Origin: a virus
Direction: 5' to 3' (one strand)
Virus record (IMG/VR): IMGVR_UViG_3300031851_000118
Location: 1 to 30,074 of that record
Length of the DNA stretch: 30,074 nt
Position 1 is the stretch's first letter. Every line of letters begins with the position of its first letter. The notes below the pieces were generated by a model. That model saw only the letters and a list, made by a program, of their open reading frames with translations, did no database searches and was not told the DNA's origin. Shown piece after piece: positions 21,258-26,373 of the stretch. The translations under genes and the position numbers were made by a program.

Positions 21258-21551
21258 ATGAGGAAATGGGTATACGACAGTTGGAATGTAGTAATGGATC
21301 ATGAAAAGAATCCGTTAAGTGTTATTCCAGACTTTAGTACACGACATATGATTATGCAAGTTCTTGCATGGATGTGGTGTACAGTATTTGGTATCATTGT
21401 AGGTAGCATGTACATGGGTGTGTTCAGTATGGTACTACACACATTATTACTTGGTGCCATAGCGGTCACTGTTGCAACATTTGAAACTGCAAAACGTAAG
21501 CCAGAGTACTTTGGCGGCTTTGGTCGCGGAGCAGGTGGCGAACATGAGTGA
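21258..21551 (+). CDS. Two-helix membrane protein, 97 aa
   Basis: The product starts MRKWVYDSWNVVMDHEKNP, followed by two hydrophobic helices (about residues 33-53, VLAWMWCTVFGIIVGSMYMG, and 55-75, FSMVLHTLLLGAIAVTVATF) and a Gly-rich tail GGFGRGAGGEHE. I chose the ATG at 21258 because an AAAGGAG site precedes it; a TTG start at 21195 would lie inside the promoter. It is first behind a sigma70 promoter and its last codons contain the next gene's start. No family is recognised; it is likely an inner-membrane protein made early. Confidence 0.75.
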   Translation: MRKWVYDSWNVVMDHEKNPLSVIPDFSTRHMIMQVLAWMWCTVFGIIVGSMYMGVFSMVLHTLLLGAIAVTVATFETAKRKPEYFGGFGRGAGGEHE

Positions 21552-21705
21552 GCAAACTAATTATTGCACACTAAAAGGACTAGGATGGGCGTTCTTGATT
21601 ATCATTATTGGTATGGTAGGTATGCCTATACTTGGTTCAGCTATTGCTTATCCAGATAACTGTAAGCAATCTATTCTTATTCCTTGTATAGGATTACAAG
21701 ATTAG
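21544..21705 (+). CDS. Small single-pass membrane protein, 53 aa
   Basis: The product is MSEQTNYCTLKGLGWAFLII followed by one membrane helix (about residues 13-37) and a C-terminal part with two Cys (NCKQSILIPCIGLQD). The ATG lies within the last codons of the preceding gene (ATGAGTGA, an 8-base overlap). The two C-terminal Cys would be outside the membrane and could form a disulfide. It directly abuts the zinc-ribbon gene. Function unknown. Confidence 0.65.
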   Translation: MSEQTNYCTLKGLGWAFLIIIIGMVGMPILGSAIAYPDNCKQSILIPCIGLQD

Positions 21706-21876
21706 ATGTTTAATGCTGTTAAAGAGATCATATGGCATTTAACTTGCACTAGTTGTTCTAACTGGTTCACCTATGCGACAATGGAAGAAAAGTTACGTAT
21801 TGAACGTTACACTTTCCATTGTCCGCATTGCGGCAAAACAGGAGGCGCGAGGATAAATAATGAGAAGGAAAATTAA
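21706..21876 (+). CDS. Zinc-ribbon mini-protein, 56 aa
   Basis: The ATG follows the previous stop without a gap (TAGATG). The product holds LTCTSCSNWF (Cys14, Cys17) and HCPHCGKTGG (Cys39, Cys42), a classic pair of CxxC knuckles 22 residues apart that should bind one zinc. Such mini zinc ribbons often bind nucleic acid or a polymerase. It lies between two membrane-protein genes and the aaRS-like gene on one plus-strand unit. The gene is short but the frame, coupling and motif make it convincing. Confidence 0.75.
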   Translation: MFNAVKEIIWHLTCTSCSNWFTYATMEEKLRIERYTFHCPHCGKTGGARINNEKEN

Positions 21877-21905
21877 GCTCGGCACTTGTTGAGCAAATTT
21901 TTTTT
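21877..21905 (+). terminator. Terminator-like hairpin before the aaRS-like gene
   Basis: A 7-bp stem GCTCGGC/GTTGAGC (two G-T pairs) with loop ACTT, followed by AAA and eight T. It lies between the zinc-ribbon stop and the aaRS-like ATG, so it could terminate or attenuate. Confidence 0.5.
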
Positions 21906-21930
21906 GACTAATGAAAAGGAAAAAAAGAAA

Positions 21931-22761
21931 ATGACGCAGTTGATATCCCCAAATAAATTTACGAAGACAGTTGGCCTTTTAAGGTCATTTTTTTTGGATA
22001 AAGGATTTTTAGAAGTCCATACCCAAAACAGACTAAGCATACTTGCCGCATGTGAAGATCCATTCAATGTAGCAACATACAATTACGCAGGCCAGGTTTG
22101 GCCATTGCCGCAAACAGGCCAGATGTGGTTAGAACATGAATTATTAAGTAGCCCCGATAGTAAGGGGTTTTTTTGTGTCTCCACTTCCTATAGACAGGAA
22201 CCAAACGCAATACCAGGCAGACATGATATAATATTTCCAATGTTTGAATTTGAAATGCCAGGTAGTGTAGATGATCTAAAAGCAATGGAGTATGAACTAT
22301 GTGAATACTTAGGCTTTGGCAACATTACAGAAAAGACTTATGCTGAATGGCAACAACACTTTGGACTAAGTGCTGATACAGAAATGGAAGCAGAACACGA
22401 ACTTGCAATGGAAAAAGAGTTTGGTCAAACACTTATTACAAACTTCCCTGAACTAACATCACCTTTCTGGAACATGGCTAGAAACGATGACGGAAATACT
22501 GCAAAGAAGATGGACGTTATACTAGGTGGTATGGAAACTATTGGATCAGCAGAACGCTCATGTGATGTTGATATGATGCGTGATACATTCCATAGTATTA
22601 CAGACGGTGCTTATTCAGAGTTACTATTCAAACTATTCGGTAAGGAAAGAGTTGAAGCGGAACTAGAAAAGTTCTTAGAGTTTGACTTCTTTCAAAGAGT
22701 AGGCGGAGGCATAGGTATAACACGTATGATTCCTGCACTAGAAAAGATTAACAAAGTATAA
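21931..22761 (+). CDS. Class II aminoacyl-tRNA synthetase-like enzyme of the Asn/Asp family (or asparagine-synthetase-like)
   Basis: A 276-aa protein from the ATG at 21931 with an AAAAGGAA site; an upstream TTG at 21886 is less likely. It has the class II core. Motif 2-like STSYRQEPNAIPGRHD is followed by FPMFEFEMPG, as in AsnRS/AspRS. GGMETIGSAERS resembles the ATP-binding EIxGGSQRE segment, and motif 3 is VGGGIGITRMIPAL. It lacks the N-terminal anticodon-binding OB domain of AsnRS, AspRS and LysRS, which are over 400 aa. Motif 3 is also close to the GGGIGQSR of asparagine synthetase AsnA. So it is either a minimal synthetase or an enzyme making asparagine from aspartate. A tRNA with an Asn anticodon starts six bases after its stop. 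Three hairpin-plus-T elements lie in or before its first 250 bases. Confidence 0.8.
   Translation: MTQLISPNKFTKTVGLLRSFFLDKGFLEVHTQNRLSILAACEDPFNVATYNYAGQVWPLPQTGQMWLEHELLSSPDSKGFFCVSTSYRQEPNAIPGRHDIIFPMFEFEMPGSVDDLKAMEYELCEYLGFGNITEKTYAEWQQHFGLSADTEMEAEHELAMEKEFGQTLITNFPELTSPFWNMARNDDGNTAKKMDVILGGMETIGSAERSCDVDMMRDTFHSITDGAYSELLFKLFGKERVEAELEKFLEFDFFQRVGGGIGITRMIPALEKINKV
21973..21995 (+). terminator. Terminator-like hairpin inside the aaRS-like gene (1)
   Basis: Stem GGCCT/AGGTC (one G-T pair) with loop TTTA, then A and eight T, within codons 15-22. It may cause premature termination. Confidence 0.4.
22150..22174 (+). terminator. Terminator-like hairpin inside the aaRS-like gene (2)
   Basis: Stem AGCCCC/GGGGTT with an 8-base loop GATAGTAA, followed by a run of T (seven in total), around codons 74-82. 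Confidence 0.45.
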
Positions 22762-22767
22762 GAATAA

Positions 22768-22867
22768 TCTGGGGTGGTGAAATTGGTAGACACGCACGAT
22801 TGTTTCTCGTGTGGTAAATGACGGCAAATTATTTATCGTGGAGGTTCGAGTCCTTCCCCCAGAGCCA
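22768..22867 (+). tRNA. Unusual long-variable-arm tRNA with anticodon GTT (Asn)
   Basis: The cloverleaf is complete. Acceptor TCTGGGG/CCCCAGA, discriminator G and encoded CCA; D-arm GTG-AAATTGGTAGA-CAC; anticodon stem CACGA/TCGTG with loop TTGTTTC, so the anticodon (22802-22804) is GTT; T-arm GGAGG-TTCGAGT-CCTTC. The variable arm is long, with a 7-bp stem GGTAAAT/ATTTATC. The D-arm and variable arm are those of tRNA-Leu. The anticodon, U1-A72, C2-G71 and G73 are those of bacterial tRNA-Asn. Position 37 is T, where a purine is usual. Confidence 0.8.
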
Positions 22868-22875
22868 ATATAAGT

Positions 22876-22883
22876 TATAAATA
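22876..22883 (+). promoter_or_regulatory. Late-type promoter (TATAAATA) for iscU
   Basis: A perfect T4 late core on the plus strand, 27 bases before the iscU ATG and nine bases after the tRNA, with an ACGAGG ribosome site between. Confidence 0.7.
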
Positions 22884-22910
22884 GATGTAGTATAACTACA
22901 CGAGGCTAAT

Positions 22911-23291
22911 ATGGCATACTCTGAAAAGGTACTTGACCATTACGAAAACCCACGCAACGTCGGAACATTTGATCCAAAGAAAGATAATATAGGAACAGGA
23001 ATGGTAGGTGCACCAGCATGTGGTGATGTTATGCGTCTACAGATAGAAGTTGAAGAAGGTATAATAACAGATGCTAAATTTAAAACTTATGGTTGCGGTA
23101 GTGCAATAGCAAGTTCAAGTTTAGTAACTGAGATGGTTAAAGGTATGACACTAGACGAAGCATCAGCAGTAAAGAATATGGACATTGTAGAAGAACTTGC
23201 ATTACCGCCAGTTAAAATACATTGTTCAGTTCTAGCCGAAGATGCAATTAAATCTGCAATAAAAGATTATAAATCTAAAATAAAAGGTTGA
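22911..23291 (+). CDS. iscU: IscU-type iron-sulfur cluster scaffold
   Basis: A 126-aa protein, the usual IscU length. The cluster ligands are all present: Cys37 and Asp39 in GAPACGDVM, Cys62 in TYGCGSAIASSS, and His104/Cys105 in KIHCSVLAEDAI. The LPPVK motif (residues 98-102), which the HscA chaperone binds in bacteria, precedes the last ligands. So this is a functional-looking scaffold of the ISC type and not a SufU or NifU relative. It would use the host IscS, HscA and HscB, none of which is nearby. A role in building clusters for phage or host enzymes during infection is inference. It is expressed from a perfect late-type promoter, and its 3' end overlaps the next sigma70 -35 box. Confidence 0.95.
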   Translation: MAYSEKVLDHYENPRNVGTFDPKKDNIGTGMVGAPACGDVMRLQIEVEEGIITDAKFKTYGCGSAIASSSLVTEMVKGMTLDEASAVKNMDIVEELALPPVKIHCSVLAEDAIKSAIKDYKSKIKG

Positions 23292-23316
23292 CAACACTAA
23301 ATACAGATGTTATATT
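23288..23316 (+). promoter_or_regulatory. Sigma70-type promoter for the leader/tRNA-Trp cassette
   Basis: TTGACA (23288-23293, overlapping the end of iscU), a 17-bp spacer, then TATATT (23311-23316). The expected start is near 23323. Confidence 0.85.
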
Positions 23317-23351
23317 ATATGTATAACTAAGAACACAGGAAAATTTCAAAC

Positions 23352-23405
23352 ATGTCAAAGACTATCAGAACACAATTATGTTGGCCCTTGAGGGGTATGT
23401 CTTGA
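23352..23405 (+). CDS. 17-residue leader peptide with Cys-Trp-Pro
   Basis: A mini-ORF MSKTIRTQLCWPLRGMS behind a CAGGA-like site, about 30 bases into the transcript from the sigma70 promoter. Its Trp codon is at 23382-23384. The AGGGGT within its last codons (23391-23396) can pair with GCCCCT in the left arm of the terminator (23437-23442). That would form an antiterminator, and the downstream gene is tRNA-Trp. The arrangement is that of a transcription attenuator. There is only one Trp codon, and I have not seen this peptide described. Being so short, it could also be a chance frame. Confidence 0.45.
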   Translation: MSKTIRTQLCWPLRGMS

Positions 23406-23434
23406 TGTGACTTTCTAAAAAAAGTTATATTGCG

Positions 23435-23471
23435 AAGCCCCTAGTAATTAATTTTATTAGGGGCTTTTTTT
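23435..23471 (+). terminator. Rho-independent terminator abutting tRNA-Trp
   Basis: A long stem AAGCCCCTAGTAA/TTATTAGGGGCTT with a short TTAATT loop, followed by a T-run to 23471. The tRNA begins at the next base. Read-through is needed to make this tRNA from the upstream promoter. Confidence 0.88.
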
Positions 23472-23545
23472 ATGGGTGTGGTGTAATGGTAACACAACTG
23501 ATTCCAAACCAGTTAATGGGGGTTCGATTCCCTCCACCTATGCCA
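23472..23545 (+). tRNA. tRNA-Trp (CCA)
   Basis: Acceptor ATGGGTG/CACCTAT (one G-T pair), D-arm GTGT/ACAC, anticodon stem ACTGA/CCAGT (last pair A/C mismatched) with loop TTCCAAA (anticodon CCA), T-arm GGGGG-TTCGATT-CCCTC, discriminator G as in bacterial tRNA-Trp, and an encoded CCA. The mismatch could instead give a nine-base loop. Confidence 0.82.
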
Positions 23546-23547
23546 AC

Positions 23548-23736
23548 TTAACGTTGTCTAACACTATCTATAAAGTTGTACACACGACCAAACTGTTTGT
23601 CAATACTTATTAGGTCTTGTTCAATCATACTAACTAGTATCTGTAACTCCATCAATGTAATCAATGTCCATGAAGCTAAGCCTAGAAGTATAGTACCAAG
23701 TAGGCCTATCAACATGGTATTTGTTTTACGAGTCAT
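23548..23736 (-). CDS. Small membrane-anchored protein, 62 aa, next to the lipase
   Basis: The product is MTRKTNTMLIGLLGTILLGLASWTLITLMELQ... with one N-terminal hydrophobic segment (residues 8-32) and a soluble helical tail (ILVSMIEQDLISIDKQFGRV). It follows the lipase stop by a few bases on the minus strand and its stop lies three bases from tRNA-Trp, which is convergent. A signal-anchor followed by a helical tail suits an anchor, holin-like or spanin-like protein. The partnership with the lipase is suggested by the operon layout only. Confidence 0.65.
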   Translation of the reverse strand: MTRKTNTMLIGLLGTILLGLASWTLITLMELQILVSMIEQDLISIDKQFGRVYNFIDSVRQR

Positions 23737-23739
23737 ATT

Positions 23740-24534
23740 TTATTTTTGTGGGTTTTCTTTTCCGTCTTTGTAGTTTTGTAAATGTTCAATGTAGTTATGA
23801 ATCAAATGATCTGAAAAGTTATCTATTTTTCCTTTTTTGATTCCTGTCCACATGCCACGTAATCTATCTTTAATCATTTGCCAACCAGTAGGTCTACGTA
23901 CATTTCCATAACTGTTTAGGTAGTGCATAGTTCCGTGATGTTTGAAACCCATAATTGCAAGAGGAACAGTTGTTACTATATCGTTATTGTTCTTCCAACG
24001 ATGATGGGTAATGCCTAAACTATCAACGTAACCTTTCCAACCTACTCTTGGTGATCCGTATGTGTAAAGTTCTTCTGGGTTAGGTACTAGCTCAAAGAAC
24101 ATACAACGACTAGCCATAATAGTTGCCATTGCCGCTCCTAAACTGTGTCCTGTAAACCACACATCTTTATTTTTATTTTGTGTACGAGTTAAGTCTTCTC
24201 TAATAGCTGGCCATAGCTCGTCTACTTGCCCTTTGAATCCTTTGTGTACTCTACTAACTGTTTCTGCTATAACTGGCAATGCATTGGCATCAGCTTTAAT
24301 ATCAGCATATTGTGTTGGCTCTGTTCCCCTACAAGCTATAACTAAATCACGTTTATTCATAAAACGGTAAGATTGAGCTCCTTTTACATCGTAGTACTCT
24401 ACAGTTGTAAAACCTATTTTTTTAGCCTGCTTTGTAGCATTGGCTTTATTTAAGTAAGCAATTTGGCTTATTTTTGCAAACAATAAACTTCTTTGCTTGA
24501 AGTTCATAGTCATAATCCCTTGTTCTGGTATCAT
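23740..24534 (-). CDS. Class 3 lipase (alpha/beta hydrolase)
   Basis: A 264-aa protein with FTGHSLGAAMA (catalytic Ser131 in GHSLG), preceded by VIACRGTEPTQYAD (oxyanion/lid region, about residues 65-78). The Asp185 equivalent is in NNNDIVTTVP, and a His (about residue 200) is in FKHHGTMHY. This is the complete triad of the Lipase_3 family. There is no signal peptide, so it acts in the cytoplasm or is released at lysis. The preferred ATG has a GAGGGA site; a late-type promoter lies 24 bases upstream. Inference: it could release fatty acids from host membranes for energy or help break the envelope at lysis. The small membrane protein follows in the same operon. The substrate is unknown. Confidence 0.88.
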   Translation of the reverse strand: MIPEQGIMTMNFKQRSLLFAKISQIAYLNKANATKQAKKIGFTTVEYYDVKGAQSYRFMNKRDLVIACRGTEPTQYADIKADANALPVIAETVSRVHKGFKGQVDELWPAIREDLTRTQNKNKDVWFTGHSLGAAMATIMASRCMFFELVPNPEELYTYGSPRVGWKGYVDSLGITHHRWKNNNDIVTTVPLAIMGFKHHGTMHYLNSYGNVRRPTGWQMIKDRLRGMWTGIKKGKIDNFSDHLIHNYIEHLQNYKDGKENPQK

Positions 24535-24557
24535 CGTTTTCCCTCTCAGTAATATGA

Positions 24558-24565
24558 GTATTTAT
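24558..24565 (-). promoter_or_regulatory. Late-type promoter (ATAAATAC) for the lipase
   Basis: Minus-strand AATAAATAC 24 bases before the lipase ATG, back to back with the plus-strand speD element. Confidence 0.6.
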
Positions 24566-24576
24566 TAGAACTTTGT

Positions 24577-24584
24577 TATAAATA
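24577..24584 (+). promoter_or_regulatory. Late-type promoter (TATAAATA) for speD
   Basis: A perfect late core 12 bases before the speD ATG. The leader would be only a few bases long and no ribosome site is visible. Confidence 0.65.
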
Positions 24585-24596
24585 ACTCTGACATAA

Positions 24597-24968
24597 ATGC
24601 AGTTAGTTCACAAACATGTGATAATTCGAGCGGAAGTTACTAATCCGCCAACAGATGAAACCCTTACAAGTAATGATGTAAAAGCCTTGATAGAAGCAAT
24701 AGGTATGAAGATCCTAATGGGACCATATGCCAAATATTGTAATATGAAAGGTAATAGAGGGTTGACTGTTGCTACTATTATAGAAACTAGTCATGTTATA
24801 ATACACACATGGGATGAAACAGATCCTGCTATGATACAACTTGATGTATATACTTGCGGAGTATTTGATCCTAATATAGTATTTGATTGGTTGCAAAAAT
24901 ATAACCCTACCAAGATAGATTTTAAATACCTTGATAGGGAAAATGGTTTAACAGAAATTAAACTTTAA
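24597..24968 (+). CDS. speD: S-adenosylmethionine decarboxylase-like proenzyme
   Basis: A 123-aa protein. The processing and active-site segment reads IIETSHVIIHTWDE, with Ser65 (which should become the pyruvoyl group), His70 and Trp72. DVYTCGVFDP follows with the catalytic Cys87. The residue before the cleavage Ser is Thr, where classical bacterial SpeD has Glu. Length and motif order match the short class 1b enzymes. It would make decarboxylated SAM for spermidine, and polyamines neutralise packaged DNA. The gene has a perfect late-type promoter and an almost absent leader. It converges with PiT, sharing four bases at the stops. Confidence 0.88.
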   Translation: MQLVHKHVIIRAEVTNPPTDETLTSNDVKALIEAIGMKILMGPYAKYCNMKGNRGLTVATIIETSHVIIHTWDETDPAMIQLDVYTCGVFDPNIVFDWLQKYNPTKIDFKYLDRENGLTEIKL

Positions 24969-25924
24969 TATCCGTTTGGTACGATAACATAGTGTATCAT
25001 TAACACTACTCCCACAGAAGCACCCAAGCCAATCATCATCTTAATGAAGTCTTTAGTTACAAGTGGAAATACTGTCTTGAACTTTTCCTTGCCTGTCATA
25101 GTTGCCATAGCAAGTTCACGTCCACATAATAGTCCAACGAACACCCAAGTTGTCGACATAGGTATATCGTTATACTCTTTGAAGAACCAAAGGATCAACC
25201 AATACACACCGTCAATGATAGTAGCACTACGAACATATCTTGTATTGTGCTTTTCAATAACAATCTTTTGTATCTTACCTCCGCCTTCTTTAAACATATA
25301 AGCAAGTCCGCCTACAAATACAAGTGAGATAATAACCATTAAGTCCCAAGGTATCTCTCTAGGTAGGAACACGGCAATGTTTGCCATGTCATGACTGAGC
25401 CAAGTAAACCACAGGAAGCCTGTTGTTACCCATTGTGCTACACGCCATGCTTTCTTATGTTCTTCTTTAACAGGCTTTGCTTCATCTAGTAGTTTAGTAA
25501 CCACTATCCAAATACAATATGCCGCCACAGCCGCGACTGCATATCCCATCATACTCTTTACGAGCATCTTCTCTAATACAAATGTACTTGCAAAGGCACT
25601 TAAAACTAAAAATGACGTACTCACTGGTACGCCAATTCTTGTTAGTATTAATAGTAGTCCTGGTGCCGCCGCATGGTACCATTGTATTTCTTGGAACGGT
25701 ATCTTGTTAAGTCTACCGTAACTGATGTCTCCACCATTTACTGTCCAACCGTACCACAATGTATAAAGGAGAACTGCACTTGCACACCCCCACATAATTT
25801 TCCAATTGAATTTATCGTTATTACTTGCGATCCATGTACCTAGTGTTTGTACTGAATCATTTGCTATTACTGAATAGGCCGCGAAAAGAAATCCGATTGC
25901 CATCCATAGGGTGAGTGCGTCCAT
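24965..25924 (-). CDS. PiT-type inorganic phosphate transporter (divergent)
   Basis: A 319-aa multi-pass membrane protein with about eight or nine hydrophobic segments. The internal repeat of the PiT family is recognisable. IANDSVQTLGTW (residues 20-31) matches the N-terminal GANDxxxxxGT signature, and LSHDMANIAVFLPRE (about 176-190) matches the second. VPVSTSFLVL (99-108) and IPMSTTWVFV correspond to the paired PVSTTH segments. It is short for PiT (bacterial PitA is about 500 aa) and has few loops. It would bring phosphate, or phosphate analogues, into the infected cell. AGGAGA precedes the ATG. It has a 120-base leader with a 6-bp hairpin behind a perfect late-type element at 26044-26051. 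Confidence 0.82.
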   Translation of the reverse strand: MDALTLWMAIGFLFAAYSVIANDSVQTLGTWIASNNDKFNWKIMWGCASAVLLYTLWYGWTVNGGDISYGRLNKIPFQEIQWYHAAAPGLLLILTRIGVPVSTSFLVLSAFASTFVLEKMLVKSMMGYAVAAVAAYCIWIVVTKLLDEAKPVKEEHKKAWRVAQWVTTGFLWFTWLSHDMANIAVFLPREIPWDLMVIISLVFVGGLAYMFKEGGGKIQKIVIEKHNTRYVRSATIIDGVYWLILWFFKEYNDIPMSTTWVFVGLLCGRELAMATMTGKEKFKTVFPLVTKDFIKMMIGLGASVGVVLMIHYVIVPNGY

Positions 25925-25981
25925 TATTATTTCTCCTATCTGCTTGATGCTTTTACCACATCGCTCACAAGTTAAAAGAGA

Positions 25982-26001
25982 TTGGGCTCAACGTTGCCCA
26001 A
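25982..26001 (-). promoter_or_regulatory. Hairpin in the long leader of the PiT gene
   Basis: A perfect 6-bp stem TTGGGC/GCCCAA with an 8-base loop, in the middle of the 120-base leader between the late-type element and the PiT start. It may control translation or message stability. It has no T-run and so is not a terminator. Confidence 0.45.
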
Positions 26002-26043
26002 CTTCCATGCTTTGCATAATTCGAACAATTATACAAACAGTTT

Positions 26044-26051
26044 TATTTATA
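26044..26051 (-). promoter_or_regulatory. Late-type promoter (TATAAATA) for the PiT gene
   Basis: A perfect T4 late core on the minus strand, 120 bases before the PiT ATG. Confidence 0.6.
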
Positions 26052-26088
26052 GCACAGGTTTTAGCAAAAGTCAAGAGTGAAACAAAAA

Positions 26089-26120
26089 GAAAACCCTCTA
26101 CATCATTATAGAGGGTTTTC
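26089..26120 (-). terminator. Strong terminator after the 47-aa gene
   Basis: A perfect 12-bp stem GAAAACCCTCTA/TAGAGGGTTTTC with an 8-base loop. On the minus strand it is followed by a T-rich tail. It separates the small gene from the PiT promoter. Confidence 0.88.
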
Positions 26121-26121
26121 T

Positions 26122-26139
26122 GAACACTCGGAAGTGTTC
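26122..26139. repeat. Perfect 7-bp stem-loop with a tetraloop
   Basis: GAACACT, CGGA, AGTGTTC, placed between the stop of the 47-aa gene and the main terminator. No T-run. It may stabilise the 3' end of the message. Confidence 0.6.
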
Positions 26140-26149
26140 GGGGGCATTC

Positions 26150-26293
26150 TTATTTGTTTATTATTTCGTCAACTTCGTTCCAAGCCTTTTCGTCTGGATC
26201 ATAAATTTTTTCTTGGGGGACATGTCCTGGCTTGACAAATAATGCTAACATGGCAAGAGCAAATAGAAGTATCAATGTAAAACGAAAATCCAT
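26150..26293 (-). CDS. Small membrane peptide, 47 aa
   Basis: The product is MDFRFTLILLFALAMLALFV followed by KPGHVPQEKI and YDPDEKAWNEVDEIINK. Residues 4-20 form one hydrophobic helix; the C-terminal half is polar and acidic. The ATG has a GAGGG site. It ends before two strong stem-loops and lies behind an 18-bp palindrome (26315-26332). It has the look of a signal-anchor protein with an exposed tail. The function is unknown; the isolated unit and signals support a real gene. Confidence 0.65.
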   Translation of the reverse strand: MDFRFTLILLFALAMLALFVKPGHVPQEKIYDPDEKAWNEVDEIINK

Positions 26294-26314
26294 CCTAGAG
26301 CCCTCTCATGTTAG

Positions 26315-26332
26315 GTGTAAATATATTTACAC
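26315..26332. promoter_or_regulatory. Perfect 18-bp palindrome, possible operator
   Basis: GTGTAAATATATTTACAC, identical on both strands, 22 bases upstream of the 47-aa gene. It contains a variant of the late-type core (TAAATATA). It is the right size for a dimeric regulator site. Confidence 0.45.
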
Positions 26333-26373
26333 TCTTATTTAATGGCTTTAAGTTGTATAATTAAATACTACTA

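Noticed and set aside
21886-21930. TTG start at 21886 for the aaRS-like enzyme
   Set aside because: The extra residues come from the hairpin and T-run; the ATG at 21931 has a better ribosome site and begins the conserved-looking domain.
22768-22867. Calling the long-arm tRNA a normal tRNA-Leu or tRNA-Ser
   Set aside because: The anticodon loop contains no Leu, Ser or Tyr anticodon in any register that keeps a 7-base loop and T33; the clear reading is GTT.
23472-23545. Calling this tRNA Gly (TCC)
   Set aside because: That would need a shifted loop; the 7-base loop gives CCA, and G73 with the CCAAA loop fits bacterial tRNA-Trp.
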